Origin: Modicisalibacter muralis
GTDB lineage: Bacteria > Pseudomonadota > Gammaproteobacteria > Pseudomonadales > Halomonadaceae
Direction: 5' to 3'
Length of the DNA stretch: 64,000 bases
Assembly (NCBI RefSeq): GCF_900102945.1
Contig: NZ_FNGI01000001.1
Location: forward strand, 62,001-126,000
A program made the translations under genes and the position numbers. Below, piece after piece: positions 7,923-16,065 of the stretch. How positions within the stretch are numbered: position 1 is the first letter of the stretch; each line of letters opens with the position of its first letter. The notes beneath the pieces were generated by a model. It did no database searches and was not told the origin of the DNA. It worked only from the letters and a program-made list of their open reading frames with translations.

Positions 7923-8138
7923 TCAGTCCCACAGCTGCACGGTCTTGGCGCGCCGCGGTTGTCGTGTATCGACCTCGGGCAGCGTGACGGCGGTGCCCTG
8001 GGGCAGTACCGGGCCGAGTTCGGCCAGGCCGGGGTTTAGGGCGAGCACCTGTTCGGTGACGCCGGCGGTGCGGCCCAGCACGCGATGGCACAGCCGGTCG
8101 ACGGTGTCGTTCTGGTGGGCGCGCACGACGCGGGGCAT
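7923..8138 (-). CDS. Tail protein X (P2 gpX-like, LysM-like)
   Basis: The product is 71 residues. The family pattern is clear: NDTVDRLCHRVLGRTAG, VLALNPGLAELGPVLPQGTAVTLPEV, which is LysM-like and expected at the tail hub. GGAGG lies 11 bases upstream of the ATG, and the start overlaps the stop of the 25-codon frame at 8138-8215. Length matches the P2 protein (67). Positioned between head completion L and the lysis genes as in P2. Confidence 0.9.
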   Translation of the reverse strand: MPRVVRAHQNDTVDRLCHRVLGRTAGVTEQVLALNPGLAELGPVLPQGTAVTLPEVDTRQPRRAKTVQLWD

Positions 8139-8215
8139 CAGACCAATCCTCCGGGAGAGGATTGGAACAGCGCGCAGCGCTGGCCCGACGGGTGAACGAC
8201 AGGGATGTCGTTCAT
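8138..8215 (-). CDS. Possible 25-residue coupled micro-ORF between L and X
   Basis: Reads MNDIPVVHPSG at the start and ends in SPGGLV. Its ATG overlaps the stop of L in an ATGA junction, and its stop TGA overlaps the ATG of X in a TGATG junction, so a ribosome finishing L could pass through it to X. It fills the whole L-X gap. The two precise junctions are the only evidence. It may exist just to keep translation coupled, or it may be chance. Confidence 0.35.
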   Translation of the reverse strand: MNDIPVVHPSGQRCALFQSSPGGLV

Positions 8216-8679
8216 ATCAGCTCCACGGTTGTATGGGTGCGGCCCTCGATCTCGGCGACGGCGTAGCGCGCGTCGCGGCGGTAGTCGTCGGCGGCTTCGT
8301 TCTTTGCCTCGCCACGCTCGTCGCCCTCGGCCGTGGCGCTGACGTCGCGATAGCGCTCGAGCAGGTTGGCGTGGGCTTCGGCATGGACGGCACGAACGTA
8401 GAGCAGGCGATGGTGGCCGGCGGTCTGCCAGGCTTCGAGCGGCACGCTGTCGACGTCGCCATGCCCGGCCTCGACCTGGGTGGCCTGCCAGTCGGCGAGC
8501 TGCCGATTGACCGAGGCCATGGCAACGCGCAGCGCGGTGGTCACGCGCGGCTGGGTGATGGTGGTATCGATGCGATGCTGGACGCGGAAGTCGTCGGGAT
8601 CGAGCGCCGGCCAGAAGGCGTTGTTGGCGATCTCGGCGGCTTCCGCCGGTGTGTGGGTGCCGTAGGCGACGAGTGACAT
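8212..8679 (-). CDS. Head completion protein L (P2 gpL-like)
   Basis: The product is 155 residues starting MSLVAYG, with the FWPALDPDDFRVQHRID motif and ARDAVAEIEGR-like C-terminus typical of head completion/stabilisation proteins of P2-like phages. The ATG at 8679 is preferred to the upstream one at 8709 because GAGGGC lies eight bases before it. It completes the head portal neck after DNA packaging. Confidence 0.9.
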   Translation of the reverse strand: MSLVAYGTHTPAEAAEIANNAFWPALDPDDFRVQHRIDTTITQPRVTTALRVAMASVNRQLADWQATQVEAGHGDVDSVPLEAWQTAGHHRLLYVRAVHAEAHANLLERYRDVSATAEGDERGEAKNEAADDYRRDARYAVAEIEGRTHTTVELI

Positions 8680-8779
8680 TGCGGGGCCCTCAAGAACGGG
8701 GGTGGGCATGGCGTCGAGCCGTGAGCGAGCTCCGCTCTAGCCATGCGCCCCCGTGACGTCGGCGTGCGACTCGGTGGCG

Positions 8780-9499
8780 TCAGGCCGGGGCGTTGCCGCC
8801 CGGGCCGTTCACGTTCTGCTGTTTGAGCTCGCGCTCGAGCTTTTCGATGTCCTTCTTCACCCCGACGCGCTCGTTCAGCGACAGGGCGCGCTTGAGATGG
8901 TCGATGGCTTCCCGGGCGTGGCCGCCCTTGTCGCGATAGGCATAGCCCAGCGCCTTGTGCAGCTTGGCGCGGATGGGGTCGTGCATATCGGCGTCGCGGG
9001 TGAGCGCCTCGACGCGACTCAGGTGCATGACCAGCTCGGCGGCGGTGTGGCCCTTGTCGGTCTCGTCGGCGCTGGCTTTCTCGAGCAGCGCCAGGGCTTC
9101 CTCGGCGGCCTGCTCGGTGACCAGTGAGGGTGTGTCGCGCTCGTAGCGATCGGGCGTTTCCAGGCCGTGGCGCAGGGCGTATTCGGCGATGGCCAGGCCG
9201 CCGGCGAGGTCGCCGATGTCGAACCGCCACAGCATGACGGTCATCAGCACATCGTCCTGGGCGCCGTTGCCGCCCTCGAGCACGCCGGCGACATAGGCGT
9301 CGAACTGCGGCAGCAGCTCGCGCTTTCGGGCGACCTTGGCCTCGAGGGACTTGATGCCCTTGAGGGTTCGGCGGGCCTCCCACAGCGCGGCGGCGTGGAT
9401 CTCGTACTGCTCGCCGGCCTGTTGCCGGCCGGGCTGGGTGTCACCGGCCGCCCGGGCGGCGGTGACCTGTTGGAAGCGCTTGCGCGCGGGGCTGAGCAT
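8780..9499 (-). CDS. Terminase small subunit (P2 gpM-like)
   Basis: The product is 239 residues. The pattern fits gpM: MLSPARKRFQQ at the start, then a helix-rich domain with LKGIKSLEAKVARKRELLP, VLMTVMLWRFDIGD and ALGYAYRDKGGHA. It recognises the cos site and works with the large subunit P, encoded divergently at 11507. The C-terminal tail (ELKQQNVNGPGG) is low-complexity. Transcribed with O, N and L. Confidence 0.9.
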   Translation of the reverse strand: MLSPARKRFQQVTAARAAGDTQPGRQQAGEQYEIHAAALWEARRTLKGIKSLEAKVARKRELLPQFDAYVAGVLEGGNGAQDDVLMTVMLWRFDIGDLAGGLAIAEYALRHGLETPDRYERDTPSLVTEQAAEEALALLEKASADETDKGHTAAELVMHLSRVEALTRDADMHDPIRAKLHKALGYAYRDKGGHAREAIDHLKRALSLNERVGVKKDIEKLERELKQQNVNGPGGNAPA

Positions 9500-9514
9500 G
9501 GCGGTGCGATCTCC

Positions 9515-10537
9515 TTACGCGGCGGTGGTCCAGTCGCCGAAGACGATGTTCTCGACGAGGCAGCCGAAGCCGTAGTCCTCGACCACGTAGGCGTCGTTCG
9601 AGCTCTCGTAGTTCTCGACGCGATTGCGCTTGGGGTTCTCCTCGAGGTAGCGGCGGCGGCTGCCGTTCTGCCAGTACAGCGAGAGGTTTTCCGGCGGGGT
9701 GATCAGCAGGGTGCCGTCGGGCATGAACGGGACCCGCGCGGCCTGCTGGCCGCCCATGCGCTTCTGGCTGACGATCATGTCCAGCGCCCGCTGCTCGGTG
9801 GGCTGCTGGTACTCGCTTATCAGTGGGAAATACTTGTCGGCGAGGATCTTGCGGCCGCAGATCGCGCGAAGGTCGGTGGATTCCTGGAACCAGGGATCGA
9901 GCATTTCGTTGACGACGTCATAGACCAGGGCGTCGAGGTTCTCGTAGTCGCCGCCGGGCCCGACGCGCACCTCGCCGACATTGGCGCCTTCGCGGAGCAC
10001 GCGCGCGGGGGCGTGGTCGCGGTACTGCTGCAGCCAGCCGATGTTGACGTCCTGCAACAGCGGGTTGGTCGCGCGGTCGGTCTCGACGGCGGCGGAGGTG
10101 CCGTTGAAGCCGATCATGATGCGATCCAGCGCTTGCTGGCGAACGATGGCGTTGCGCACCCGGGTCTGAAAATCCGGGAACTTGGCCCAGGCGTCGAGCT
10201 TGGCCCAGGTGATGTGGGTGTCGAACTCGGTCGGCGCGCACTCGTAGTCGTGGGCTTCGAGGGCGGAGACATCGGTGGTGGTGCGGTCGCGTTGGGTGAC
10301 GTCGGTGCGGCTGGCGATCGGCCCGGTGACGCCGAGGCCCAGCTTCTGGCCCTTGAGCTCGTCGACGCCGACGACGTTGATCGCGCTCAGGAACTGGCTC
10401 GATTCCTGGATCTTGGATTCGAGGGTCTGCTGAACCGTGGGCTCGATCGCGAACTGCTCCTTGGCGCTGGGCACGCCGGAGAGCTCGGCAATACGGTCGA
10501 GCAGGCGGTTGTAGGCAATGCGGGTGTCTTTTTTCAT
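9515..10537 (-). CDS. Major capsid protein (P2 gpN-like)
   Basis: The product is 340 residues (P2 gpN 357). Recognisable segments are MKKDTRIAYNRLLDRIAELSG at the N-terminus, LGLGVTGPIASRTDV, THITWAKLDAWAKFPDF, IMIGFNGTSAA and DAYVVEDYGFG near the C-terminus. It forms the T=7 shell with an HK97 fold. In P2 it is cleaved by the O protease. Directly follows O. Confidence 0.95.
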   Translation of the reverse strand: MKKDTRIAYNRLLDRIAELSGVPSAKEQFAIEPTVQQTLESKIQESSQFLSAINVVGVDELKGQKLGLGVTGPIASRTDVTQRDRTTTDVSALEAHDYECAPTEFDTHITWAKLDAWAKFPDFQTRVRNAIVRQQALDRIMIGFNGTSAAVETDRATNPLLQDVNIGWLQQYRDHAPARVLREGANVGEVRVGPGGDYENLDALVYDVVNEMLDPWFQESTDLRAICGRKILADKYFPLISEYQQPTEQRALDMIVSQKRMGGQQAARVPFMPDGTLLITPPENLSLYWQNGSRRRYLEENPKRNRVENYESSNDAYVVEDYGFGCLVENIVFGDWTTAA

Positions 10538-10548
10538 GGTCTCTCAGC

Positions 10549-11364
10549 TCAGCAGTCGGTTTGTACGACGCCACCGTCACCACCGGTGGCGGCGCTGCGG
10601 GTGGGCGTATCGGGGGTGTTGTCGAGCTGGGTGTACAGCTCGTCGAGGCGGCGCTGTGTCGTGGCGTGGGCGTCCTTCAGCTCAGTGAAAGCGGCGGCCG
10701 TGGGCCGGGCGGCCAGGTCGTCGGCCATGGCGGCATGGCGCTGCACGAACAGCTCGAGGGTCTGCTCGAGCTCGGTCCGGAAGTCGGCGAAGCCCTGGTC
10801 GGTCTTGGCGTCGTGCTTCTTGAACAGCGCCTTGACCCGCTCGGCCAGGCTGGGGCCCTGGTTTTCCGGCGCGGGGGCGGTGAAGTCCAGGTCGGTTTCG
10901 AGCGCGGCGGTGAACAGGTTCTCGGGGCGCTGCTTCTTGTGGGCCAGCGGGGAGTCGGCGCCTTTCTGGGCGCTGAACTGCAGCATGTCGGTGCCCAGGC
11001 TGGCCGGGGAGTCAGTGACCGCGAGGCCGACCAGGTAGGCCTCGCCTGTGCTGGCGAAATCCGGGTCGACTTCGATGCTGGTGTAGATCTTCTGGCGTTC
11101 GCCGTTGATCTGCTTGAGCTTGTCGGTGGGGTCGATATCGGCGAATAGCGTCAGCTTGCCGTCGACCTCCTCGGCCTTGACCGCGGTGACATCGCCCAGG
11201 GCGGGGAACGGCCCGTCGGCGAACAGGCCCCGGGTGTGTTCCAGCCAGACGCGGGCGCCGTACTTGGCGCGGTCGAAATTCTTGGCCATCTGTTCGATCC
11301 ACTGGCGTGAGATCGAACGGCCGTCGGTGGTGGCGCCTTCGGTGGCGACTTTGAACCAGGGCAT
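10549..11364 (-). CDS. Capsid scaffold / maturation protease (P2 gpO-like)
   Basis: The product is 271 residues starting MPWFKVATEGATTDGR, with WIEQMAKNFDRAKYGARVWLEH and the AYLVGLAVTDSPASLGT region typical of gpO proteases. The C-terminal half is a scaffold-like helical region. The ATG at 11364 has GAGGAAG just upstream. A longer frame opening at 11430 is disfavoured because a P2-spaced transcription start from the dyad at 11439-11463 would lie downstream of it. First gene of the O-N-M-L-X-lysis-R-S operon. Confidence 0.92.
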   Translation of the reverse strand: MPWFKVATEGATTDGRSISRQWIEQMAKNFDRAKYGARVWLEHTRGLFADGPFPALGDVTAVKAEEVDGKLTLFADIDPTDKLKQINGERQKIYTSIEVDPDFASTGEAYLVGLAVTDSPASLGTDMLQFSAQKGADSPLAHKKQRPENLFTAALETDLDFTAPAPENQGPSLAERVKALFKKHDAKTDQGFADFRTELEQTLELFVQRHAAMADDLAARPTAAAFTELKDAHATTQRRLDELYTQLDNTPDTPTRSAATGGDGGVVQTDC

Positions 11365-11438
11365 GGGCTTCCTCGGGGTTGCGGAACCGGATGTTGCCGT
11401 CAGGTTCCGCGCCCGGGCTTGCCCGCTCAATTGATTGC

Positions 11439-11463
11439 CGTTGTAGACGCCTGATTCACAACG
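11439..11463. promoter_or_regulatory. Late activator dyad in the divergent O / P promoter
   Basis: CGTTGT (11439-11444), 13 bases, ACAACG (11458-11463), a perfect inverted repeat identical in half-sites to the one upstream of V. It lies between the leftward O operon and the rightward P-Q operon, so one site could serve both. P2 Ogr/P4 Delta proteins bind a comparable TGT-N12-ACA dyad. Here the gap is 13 in all three copies. Confidence 0.7.
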
Positions 11464-11506
11464 GGATGACGAATTGCCCGCTGCCGCGCGCGGTTACGCT
11501 GGCGGC

Positions 11507-13285
11507 ATGACGACGATGCCCCCCGATACCCTTGAATCCCCACGCCTGACGGCCCGACACCTGTACTGGCAGGGCTGGCGAGTCGCGCGTATCGCCGAGC
11601 TGATCGGCGAGAAAGCCGCCACGGTGCATAGCTGGAAGCAGCGCGACCGCTGGGCGGAGGCCACCCCGACCGAGCGGGTCGAGGGGGCGCTCGAAGCGCG
11701 CATGGTGCAGCTGATCGCCAAGGAGCCGAAGGAGGGGCGGGACTACAAGGAGCTCGATCTGCTGGGCCGGCAGATGGAGCGGATCGCGCGGGTGCACCGC
11801 TACCAGGAAAGCGGCAAGGAGGCCGATCTCAACCCGGCCATCAACGCCCGCAACGAGGCGCCGCGCAAGCGCAAGCAGCGGCGCAACCACCTCGACGAGG
11901 AACAGCTCGAGCTGCTCAAGGCGGCGTTTCACGACTCGCTGTTCGAATACCAGGCGACCTGGTACGACGCCGGTCAGAAGCACCGGATCCGCAATATCCT
12001 CAAGAGCCGCCAGATCGGCGCGACCTGGTTCTTCGCCCGGGAGGCGATCGTCGATGCCTTCGAGACGGGCCGCAACAAGATCTTCTTGAGTGCCTCGAAG
12101 GCGCAGGCCCATATCTTCAAGAACTACATCGTCCAGTTCGTGAAGGACACCTGCGACGTGGAGCTCAAGGGCGATCCGCTGGTGTTGGACAACGGCGCGG
12201 AGCTGCACTTCCTCGGCACCAACAGCAAGACCGCGCAGGGCTACCACGGCGACGTCTATCTGGACGAGTACTTCTGGATCCATCGCTTCCAGGAGTTTCG
12301 GAAAGTCACCAGCGGCATGGCGATGCACAAGAAGTGGCGCCAGACGTACTTCTCGACGCCGTCGAGTCTGGGGCACGAGGCCTACCCGTTCTGGTCCGGC
12401 GAGCTGTTCAACAAGCGCCGCGCCAAGGCGGATCGCGCCGATTTCGATGTGTCCCACGCGGCCTGCGCCGGTGGACAGCTGTGCGCCGATGGTCAGTGGC
12501 GGCAGATCGTCACGGTGGAGGATGCGATCGCCGGCGGCTGCGACCTGTTCGATCTGGAGCAACTGCGCCTCGAGTACTCCGACGAGGAGTTCGCGAACCT
12601 GCTGATGTGCCAGTTCGTCGACGATTCGCAGAGCGCGTTTCCGCTGGCGATGGTGCACCCCTGCATGGTCGACAGCTGGGAGGTGTGGGACGACTACCGG
12701 CCGTTCGCACCGCGCCCGGTGGGCGATCGGGGCGTGTGGATCGGCTACGACCCGACCGGCACCGGCGAGGATGGCGACGGCGCGGGCCTGGTGGTGGTGT
12801 TACCGGCGCGCTCGGCCGAAGAGAAGCACCGGGTGCTCGAGCGGCATCGGCTGAAAGGCGAGGACTACGAGGCTCAGGCGGCGTTCATCAAGCGCTTCCG
12901 CGACACCTATCGCATCGAGCATATCGGCATCGATGTCAGCGGGCTGGGCGAGGCGGTGGCCGAGCACGTGGCGAAGTGGTTCCCGACCGTCACCCGCTAC
13001 CGCTACGACCCGGCGGTGAAGGGCCGCCTGGTGATGCAGGCCCAGCAGATCATGCGCAAGAACCGGCTGGAGTTCGACGCCGGTTGGAGCGACCTGGCGC
13101 AATCGTTCATGGCGATCAAGCGCGAGCTGACGCCGTCCGGCCGTCAGTACACCTACACAAGCGGGCGCAGCAAGGCGACCGGCCACGCCGACCTGGCGTG
13201 GGCGACGATGCATGCGCTGAGCCACGAACCGATCGACGGCCCCGCCGAGGGCGCCGGCCAATCCGTGATGGAGATCTACGAATGA
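11507..13285 (+). CDS. Terminase large subunit (P2 gpP-like)
   Basis: The product is 592 residues from the ATG at 11507. An in-frame start at 11474 is possible but would lie upstream of the expected transcription start. An N-terminal helix-turn-helix-like region (ARIAELIGEKAATVHSWK) precedes the ATPase domain, with Walker A KSRQIGATW (about residue 165) and Walker B VYLDEYFW (about 249). The C-terminal nuclease domain has GYDPTGTGEDGDG (about 412). It packages DNA into the procapsid through portal Q and cuts at cos. It overlaps Q by an ATGA junction. Confidence 0.94.
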   Translation: MTTMPPDTLESPRLTARHLYWQGWRVARIAELIGEKAATVHSWKQRDRWAEATPTERVEGALEARMVQLIAKEPKEGRDYKELDLLGRQMERIARVHRYQESGKEADLNPAINARNEAPRKRKQRRNHLDEEQLELLKAAFHDSLFEYQATWYDAGQKHRIRNILKSRQIGATWFFAREAIVDAFETGRNKIFLSASKAQAHIFKNYIVQFVKDTCDVELKGDPLVLDNGAELHFLGTNSKTAQGYHGDVYLDEYFWIHRFQEFRKVTSGMAMHKKWRQTYFSTPSSLGHEAYPFWSGELFNKRRAKADRADFDVSHAACAGGQLCADGQWRQIVTVEDAIAGGCDLFDLEQLRLEYSDEEFANLLMCQFVDDSQSAFPLAMVHPCMVDSWEVWDDYRPFAPRPVGDRGVWIGYDPTGTGEDGDGAGLVVVLPARSAEEKHRVLERHRLKGEDYEAQAAFIKRFRDTYRIEHIGIDVSGLGEAVAEHVAKWFPTVTRYRYDPAVKGRLVMQAQQIMRKNRLEFDAGWSDLAQSFMAIKRELTPSGRQYTYTSGRSKATGHADLAWATMHALSHEPIDGPAEGAGQSVMEIYE

Positions 13286-14346
13286 GCACGACCGCAGACA
13301 AGCCGCGCATCCGAGTGCCGGCGTATAAGACCGACGGCAGCGGCCCGGGGCGGATGGAGGCGTTCAGCTTCGGCGATCCGGAGCCGGTCACGAGCATGCG
13401 CGACGTGTTCTACGAGGGGGTGTGGCTTTCGGGCGACGAGTGGTACGAGCCGCCGGTGCCGTTGTCGGTTCTGGCGAAGTCCTACCGGGCGACGGCGCAT
13501 CACGGCTCGGCCTTGCAGGTGAAGCGCAATATCCTGCTGAGGACGTTCCAGCCGCACCCGCTGCTGGGCCGCCAGGCTTTCTCGGCACTCGCCCTGGATT
13601 ATCTGGTGTTCGGCAACGGCTACCTCGAGGAAGTGCGGGGCCGGCTGGGCAAGCCGTTGCCGTTCCGCCACCTGCGCGCCAAGTACGTGCGCCGCGGCGG
13701 CAAGCAGGCTGATCGCTACTGGTGGGTGCCCAACTACCTGGACCGGGTCGAGCTGCCGAAAGGGCGGGTGGTGCATCTGCTCGAGCCGGACATCGATCAG
13801 TCGATCTACGGCGTGCCGGATTATATCGGCAGCCTGCAGAGCGCCTGGCTCAACGAGAGCGCGACGCTGTTCCGCAGGCGCTATTACCTCAACGGCTCGC
13901 ATGCCGGGTTCATCATGTACGTCAACGACCCGGCGCATGACCAGAAAGACATCGATGCGATGCGCCAGGCCCTCAAGGAGAGCAAGGGGCCGGGCAACTT
14001 CCGCAACCTGTTTCTCTACTCGCCCAACGGGAAAAAGGATGGGGTGCAAGTGATCCCGGTCAGCGAGGTGGCGGCGAAGGATGACTTCTGGAACATCAAG
14101 TCGATCACCCGCGACGACCAGCTTGCAGGGCATCGGATTCCACCGCAGCTGATGGGCATCATCCCGCAGAACACCGGTGGGTTCGGTGACGTCGAGAAGG
14201 CGGCCAAGGTGTTCGTCGCCAACGAGCTCGAGCCGCTGCAGGCGACGATGATGGAGATCAACGAGCGGATGGGCGAGGAGATCGTCCGGTTTCGGCCGTA
14301 CTCCCTGGATGGCGACGGGGGCTCGTCGCTGGATCCCACGAAGTGA
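13282..14346 (+). CDS. Portal protein (P2 gpQ-like, PBSX family)
   Basis: The product is 354 residues (P2 gpQ 344). The start at 13282 overlaps the terminase stop. A much longer open frame upstream is antisense-like sequence in the terminase gene. Family markers are PPVPLSVLAKSYRATAHHGSAL, KYVRRGGKQ, HLLEPDIDQSIYG-type sequence, and RDDQLAGHRIPPQLMGIIPQNTGGFGDVEKAA. It forms the dodecameric vertex through which DNA enters and leaves. Confidence 0.95.
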   Translation: MSTTADKPRIRVPAYKTDGSGPGRMEAFSFGDPEPVTSMRDVFYEGVWLSGDEWYEPPVPLSVLAKSYRATAHHGSALQVKRNILLRTFQPHPLLGRQAFSALALDYLVFGNGYLEEVRGRLGKPLPFRHLRAKYVRRGGKQADRYWWVPNYLDRVELPKGRVVHLLEPDIDQSIYGVPDYIGSLQSAWLNESATLFRRRYYLNGSHAGFIMYVNDPAHDQKDIDAMRQALKESKGPGNFRNLFLYSPNGKKDGVQVIPVSEVAAKDDFWNIKSITRDDQLAGHRIPPQLMGIIPQNTGGFGDVEKAAKVFVANELEPLQATMMEINERMGEEIVRFRPYSLDGDGGSSLDPTK

Positions 14347-14366
14347 TGCAAGACCGCGCAGGAACG

Positions 14367-14387
14367 AAGCCGTCCACTGGGCGGCTT
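14367..14387 (+). terminator. Hairpin after the portal gene
   Basis: AAGCCGTCC (14367-14375), loop ACT, GGGCGGCTT (14379-14387), a nine-base stem with one G-T pair, 21 bases after the Q stop. No clean T-run follows. It lies between the convergent Q and lipoprotein genes and could act in both directions. Confidence 0.5.
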
Positions 14388-14679
14388 AGCTATTTGGTCC
14401 ACACTGAATGGTCATGGATCGATTGACAATCGGAGAACTAAACAAGCCGAACTGGTTACCAGTTACCATTGTGGACTGGTCACCAGTGCGCTGAAGGATG
14501 CTATAACCTTTAGCTCCACAGAGGTTACCCGCCTTTTTTGTACAGTATCCCCAGTTGAGCGCACTGCCCGAGCAATCAATCGTGTATCCCTTTGCTCCAC
14601 TTGGTGTGTAGGTTTCGCTGGCCGTCGCACAAGCGGTGAGAACTGAAACAAGCATCAATGTGAAAATTGGTCTCATCAT
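14386..14679 (-). CDS. Small cysteine-containing lipoprotein
   Basis: The product is about 97 residues from the ATG at 14679, preceded by AGGG. A lipoprotein signal peptide is clear (MRPIFTLMLVSVLTAC, lipobox LTAC). The mature part contains GYTIDCSGSALNWGYCTKKA and LCGAKGYSIL, with paired cysteines, a motif seen in small lipoproteins of many gammaproteobacteria. It lies at the right end of the prophage structural block, where P2-like phages often carry lysogenic-conversion genes. Phage lipoproteins can mask receptors, but a bacterial housekeeping origin is equally possible. Confidence 0.7.
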   Translation of the reverse strand: MMRPIFTLMLVSVLTACATASETYTPSGAKGYTIDCSGSALNWGYCTKKAGNLCGAKGYSILQRTGDQSTMVTGNQFGLFSSPIVNRSMTIQCGPNS

Positions 14680-14852
14680 TTCCCTGGTCATCCTTTGTAG
14701 TTATTCGTACTCAAGCAGTCTCGCTGAACGCAGCGAACTCGACAAGATGAGATCGCATCGAGATGCGGCGGCGTTCGCCGGGCTCGTCATAAACACCGCT
14801 CAGATTCGCTACACGGTAGAGGGACGCGCAACCGGTAAGCTCGAAAGTCAGA

Positions 14853-14869
14853 CCGCCCAGATGGGGCGG
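14853..14869 (-). terminator. Hairpin downstream of the DUF2188 gene
   Basis: CCGCCC (14853-14858), loop AGATG, GGGCGG (14864-14869), just past the stop of the leftward DUF2188 gene. A short T-containing stretch follows on the minus strand. Plausible but weak terminator. Confidence 0.4.
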
Positions 14870-14878
14870 CCTCTTGGT

Positions 14879-15103
14879 TCAGCCTGGCGTGCGTCTTGGA
14901 TCCGCACCACGCGGGTAGGTACGCTCTTCCTGGATCGTGCCGTCTTCCTTGTGAATCTTCACCGAGCCGGTCTTCCCGTCCATGTACTCGCGCATGTAGT
15001 CCACCACTTCCGCCTTGGTGCCACTGCGCTTGATCGCTCGGTCACTGCCTGTCTTCTGGAACTTCCAAGTCTCGCCATCTTTGCTGATGTGATAGTTGTC
15101 CAT
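14879..15103 (-). CDS. DUF2188-type small protein
   Basis: The product is 74 residues with the DUF2188 pattern: an aromatic YHISKDGETWKFQ start, a Lys/Arg-rich middle, GTKAEVVDYMREYM, and the SVKIHKEDGTIQEERTYP ending. The family is widespread as short stand-alone proteins in bacteria and phages and has no assigned function. GGAGC lies just upstream of the ATG. It may be the last gene of the prophage or the first chromosomal gene on this side. Confidence 0.75.
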   Translation of the reverse strand: MDNYHISKDGETWKFQKTGSDRAIKRSGTKAEVVDYMREYMDGKTGSVKIHKEDGTIQEERTYPRGADPRRTPG

Positions 15104-15773
15104 GTGAGCTCCTGATCGCTGGCTTCATCAGCAGCGTAGACCATCACCGCCAGCTGCAGCCGCCAGCCCCTAGCGGCGCCCCATCGCGCGCCGTCGACAC
15201 CCCGCCCCGCCCGCGCTCTAAACAGATCAGTTTTTAGACGCTCATGCACTATGAGCCGAGGGCCGCCGTTGCTGGGCTGCGCAGGAGTTTTCGGGAGATC
15301 ATTTATTATTCGGATCCATGCAGATCGATGCGGTTTTCCACAGGCGGTTTAAATGGCTGGGCGGCACTCGATTGGAGATCGACGAGAAACGGGATAGATA
15401 TCGGAGAGGTTGCTACAAATCTGCTACTCGGAGGCTACCAGGCGCATGGTTGCGGGAGAGTTCTTCAATCCATCATCGGCGCGACAGAGAAGGTACGGTC
15501 AAGATTGGCCATGGCGGTATGCATAGACAGAAAGCTGAGTTGGCCGAGTATTCTATCAGCACGCGAGTCGTGTTTCAGCCAGCGAGAATGAGCCGTCGAT
15601 AATGTCGCGTCGAAGTGGTCGGGTACTGCAGACGACAACGCAATCGTGCTGAATTTTTTGCGGGATGATTAACCTGGGTTAATTCACTACTGCTCGAAAG
15701 CTGGCAGATTGGCCATGTCGGTGTCGTTGCAGCGCTGGCTTGCCGGCTGCGGCGGTGTCGCCCCTCGACGAAC
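15104..15773. other. Gene-poor stretch at the right end of the prophage
   Basis: No frame here has convincing coding character. Rightward frames at 15244-15591 and 15318-15602 are arginine-rich, overlap each other and resemble nothing known. A GC-rich pyrimidine tract at about 15195-15215 (CACCCCGCCCCGCCC) lies where P2 has cos, beyond the 3' side of Q, and faintly recalls the P2 cos sequence. No integrase, repressor or replication gene of a P2 phage is visible. An attachment core cannot be named without the other junction. Confidence 0.4.
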
Positions 15774-15803
15774 CCCCGACCGCCCATCGGTCGGGGTCTT
15801 TTT
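15774..15803 (+). terminator. Strong rho-independent terminator with no clear gene upstream
   Basis: CCCCGACCG (15774-15782), loop CCCAT, CGGTCGGGG (15788-15796), then TCTTTTT. A perfect nine-base stem and T-run on the plus strand. The nearest rightward coding candidate is doubtful, so it may end a small RNA or the transcript of a lost gene. Confidence 0.85.
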
Positions 15804-15858
15804 ATCGGTGGTTTTCAAGCGCTGGTGACGATCAGCCAAAGAGAACTGCAAGCCAGGT

Positions 15859-16065
15859 TTACAGGCCATAATCCTCGGGGTCTTCGCCTTGTTCGCGCAG
15901 AAAAGCGGCGATTAGATCGTCTTCACCGTCGTGATCGGAGCCGCTGCGGTAGGCGAATTCGATGAGCTGTTCTTCCTCGAATCCATCATACCATTGCAGC
16001 TCCTTGTAATCGCTGGTGGCATACCAGTCGCTGGCATCTTCGTAGCTGTCGAATAGCATGGGCAT
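15859..16065 (-). CDS. Small acidic hypothetical protein
   Basis: The product is 68 residues and strongly acidic (more than 20 Asp/Glu, including SDHDGEDDL and EQGEDPEDYGL), with an aromatic cluster SDYKELQWYDGFEEE. GAAGGAG lies upstream of the ATG. Composition suits a soluble protein of a halophile. No domain is recognised. It follows the XRE regulator gene in the same direction, 67 bases after its end, and could be cotranscribed. Confidence 0.6.
   Translation of the reverse strand: MPMLFDSYEDASDWYATSDYKELQWYDGFEEEQLIEFAYRSGSDHDGEDDLIAAFLREQGEDPEDYGL

Noticed and set aside
9167-11038. A 623-codon plus-strand open frame opposite phage genes N and O
   Set aside because: It is the antisense of well-supported capsid and scaffold genes in GC-rich DNA. 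Its composition (long Gly/Val/Leu/Ala runs) is that of a shadow frame.
12334-13281. Long N-terminal extension of the portal frame inside the terminase gene
   Set aside because: The sequence is Arg-rich shadow of terminase P. The ATG at 13282 overlaps the terminase stop and gives the normal portal length.
1-14346. Reading the phage block as an R-type tailocin
   Set aside because: Capsid, scaffold, portal and both terminase subunits are all present and intact, so it is a head-bearing phage.
15244-15602. Two overlapping rightward frames of 115 and 94 codons
   Set aside because: Neither has a good ribosome-binding site or recognisable domain, and composition is not protein-like. Listed only as part of the gene-poor stretch.
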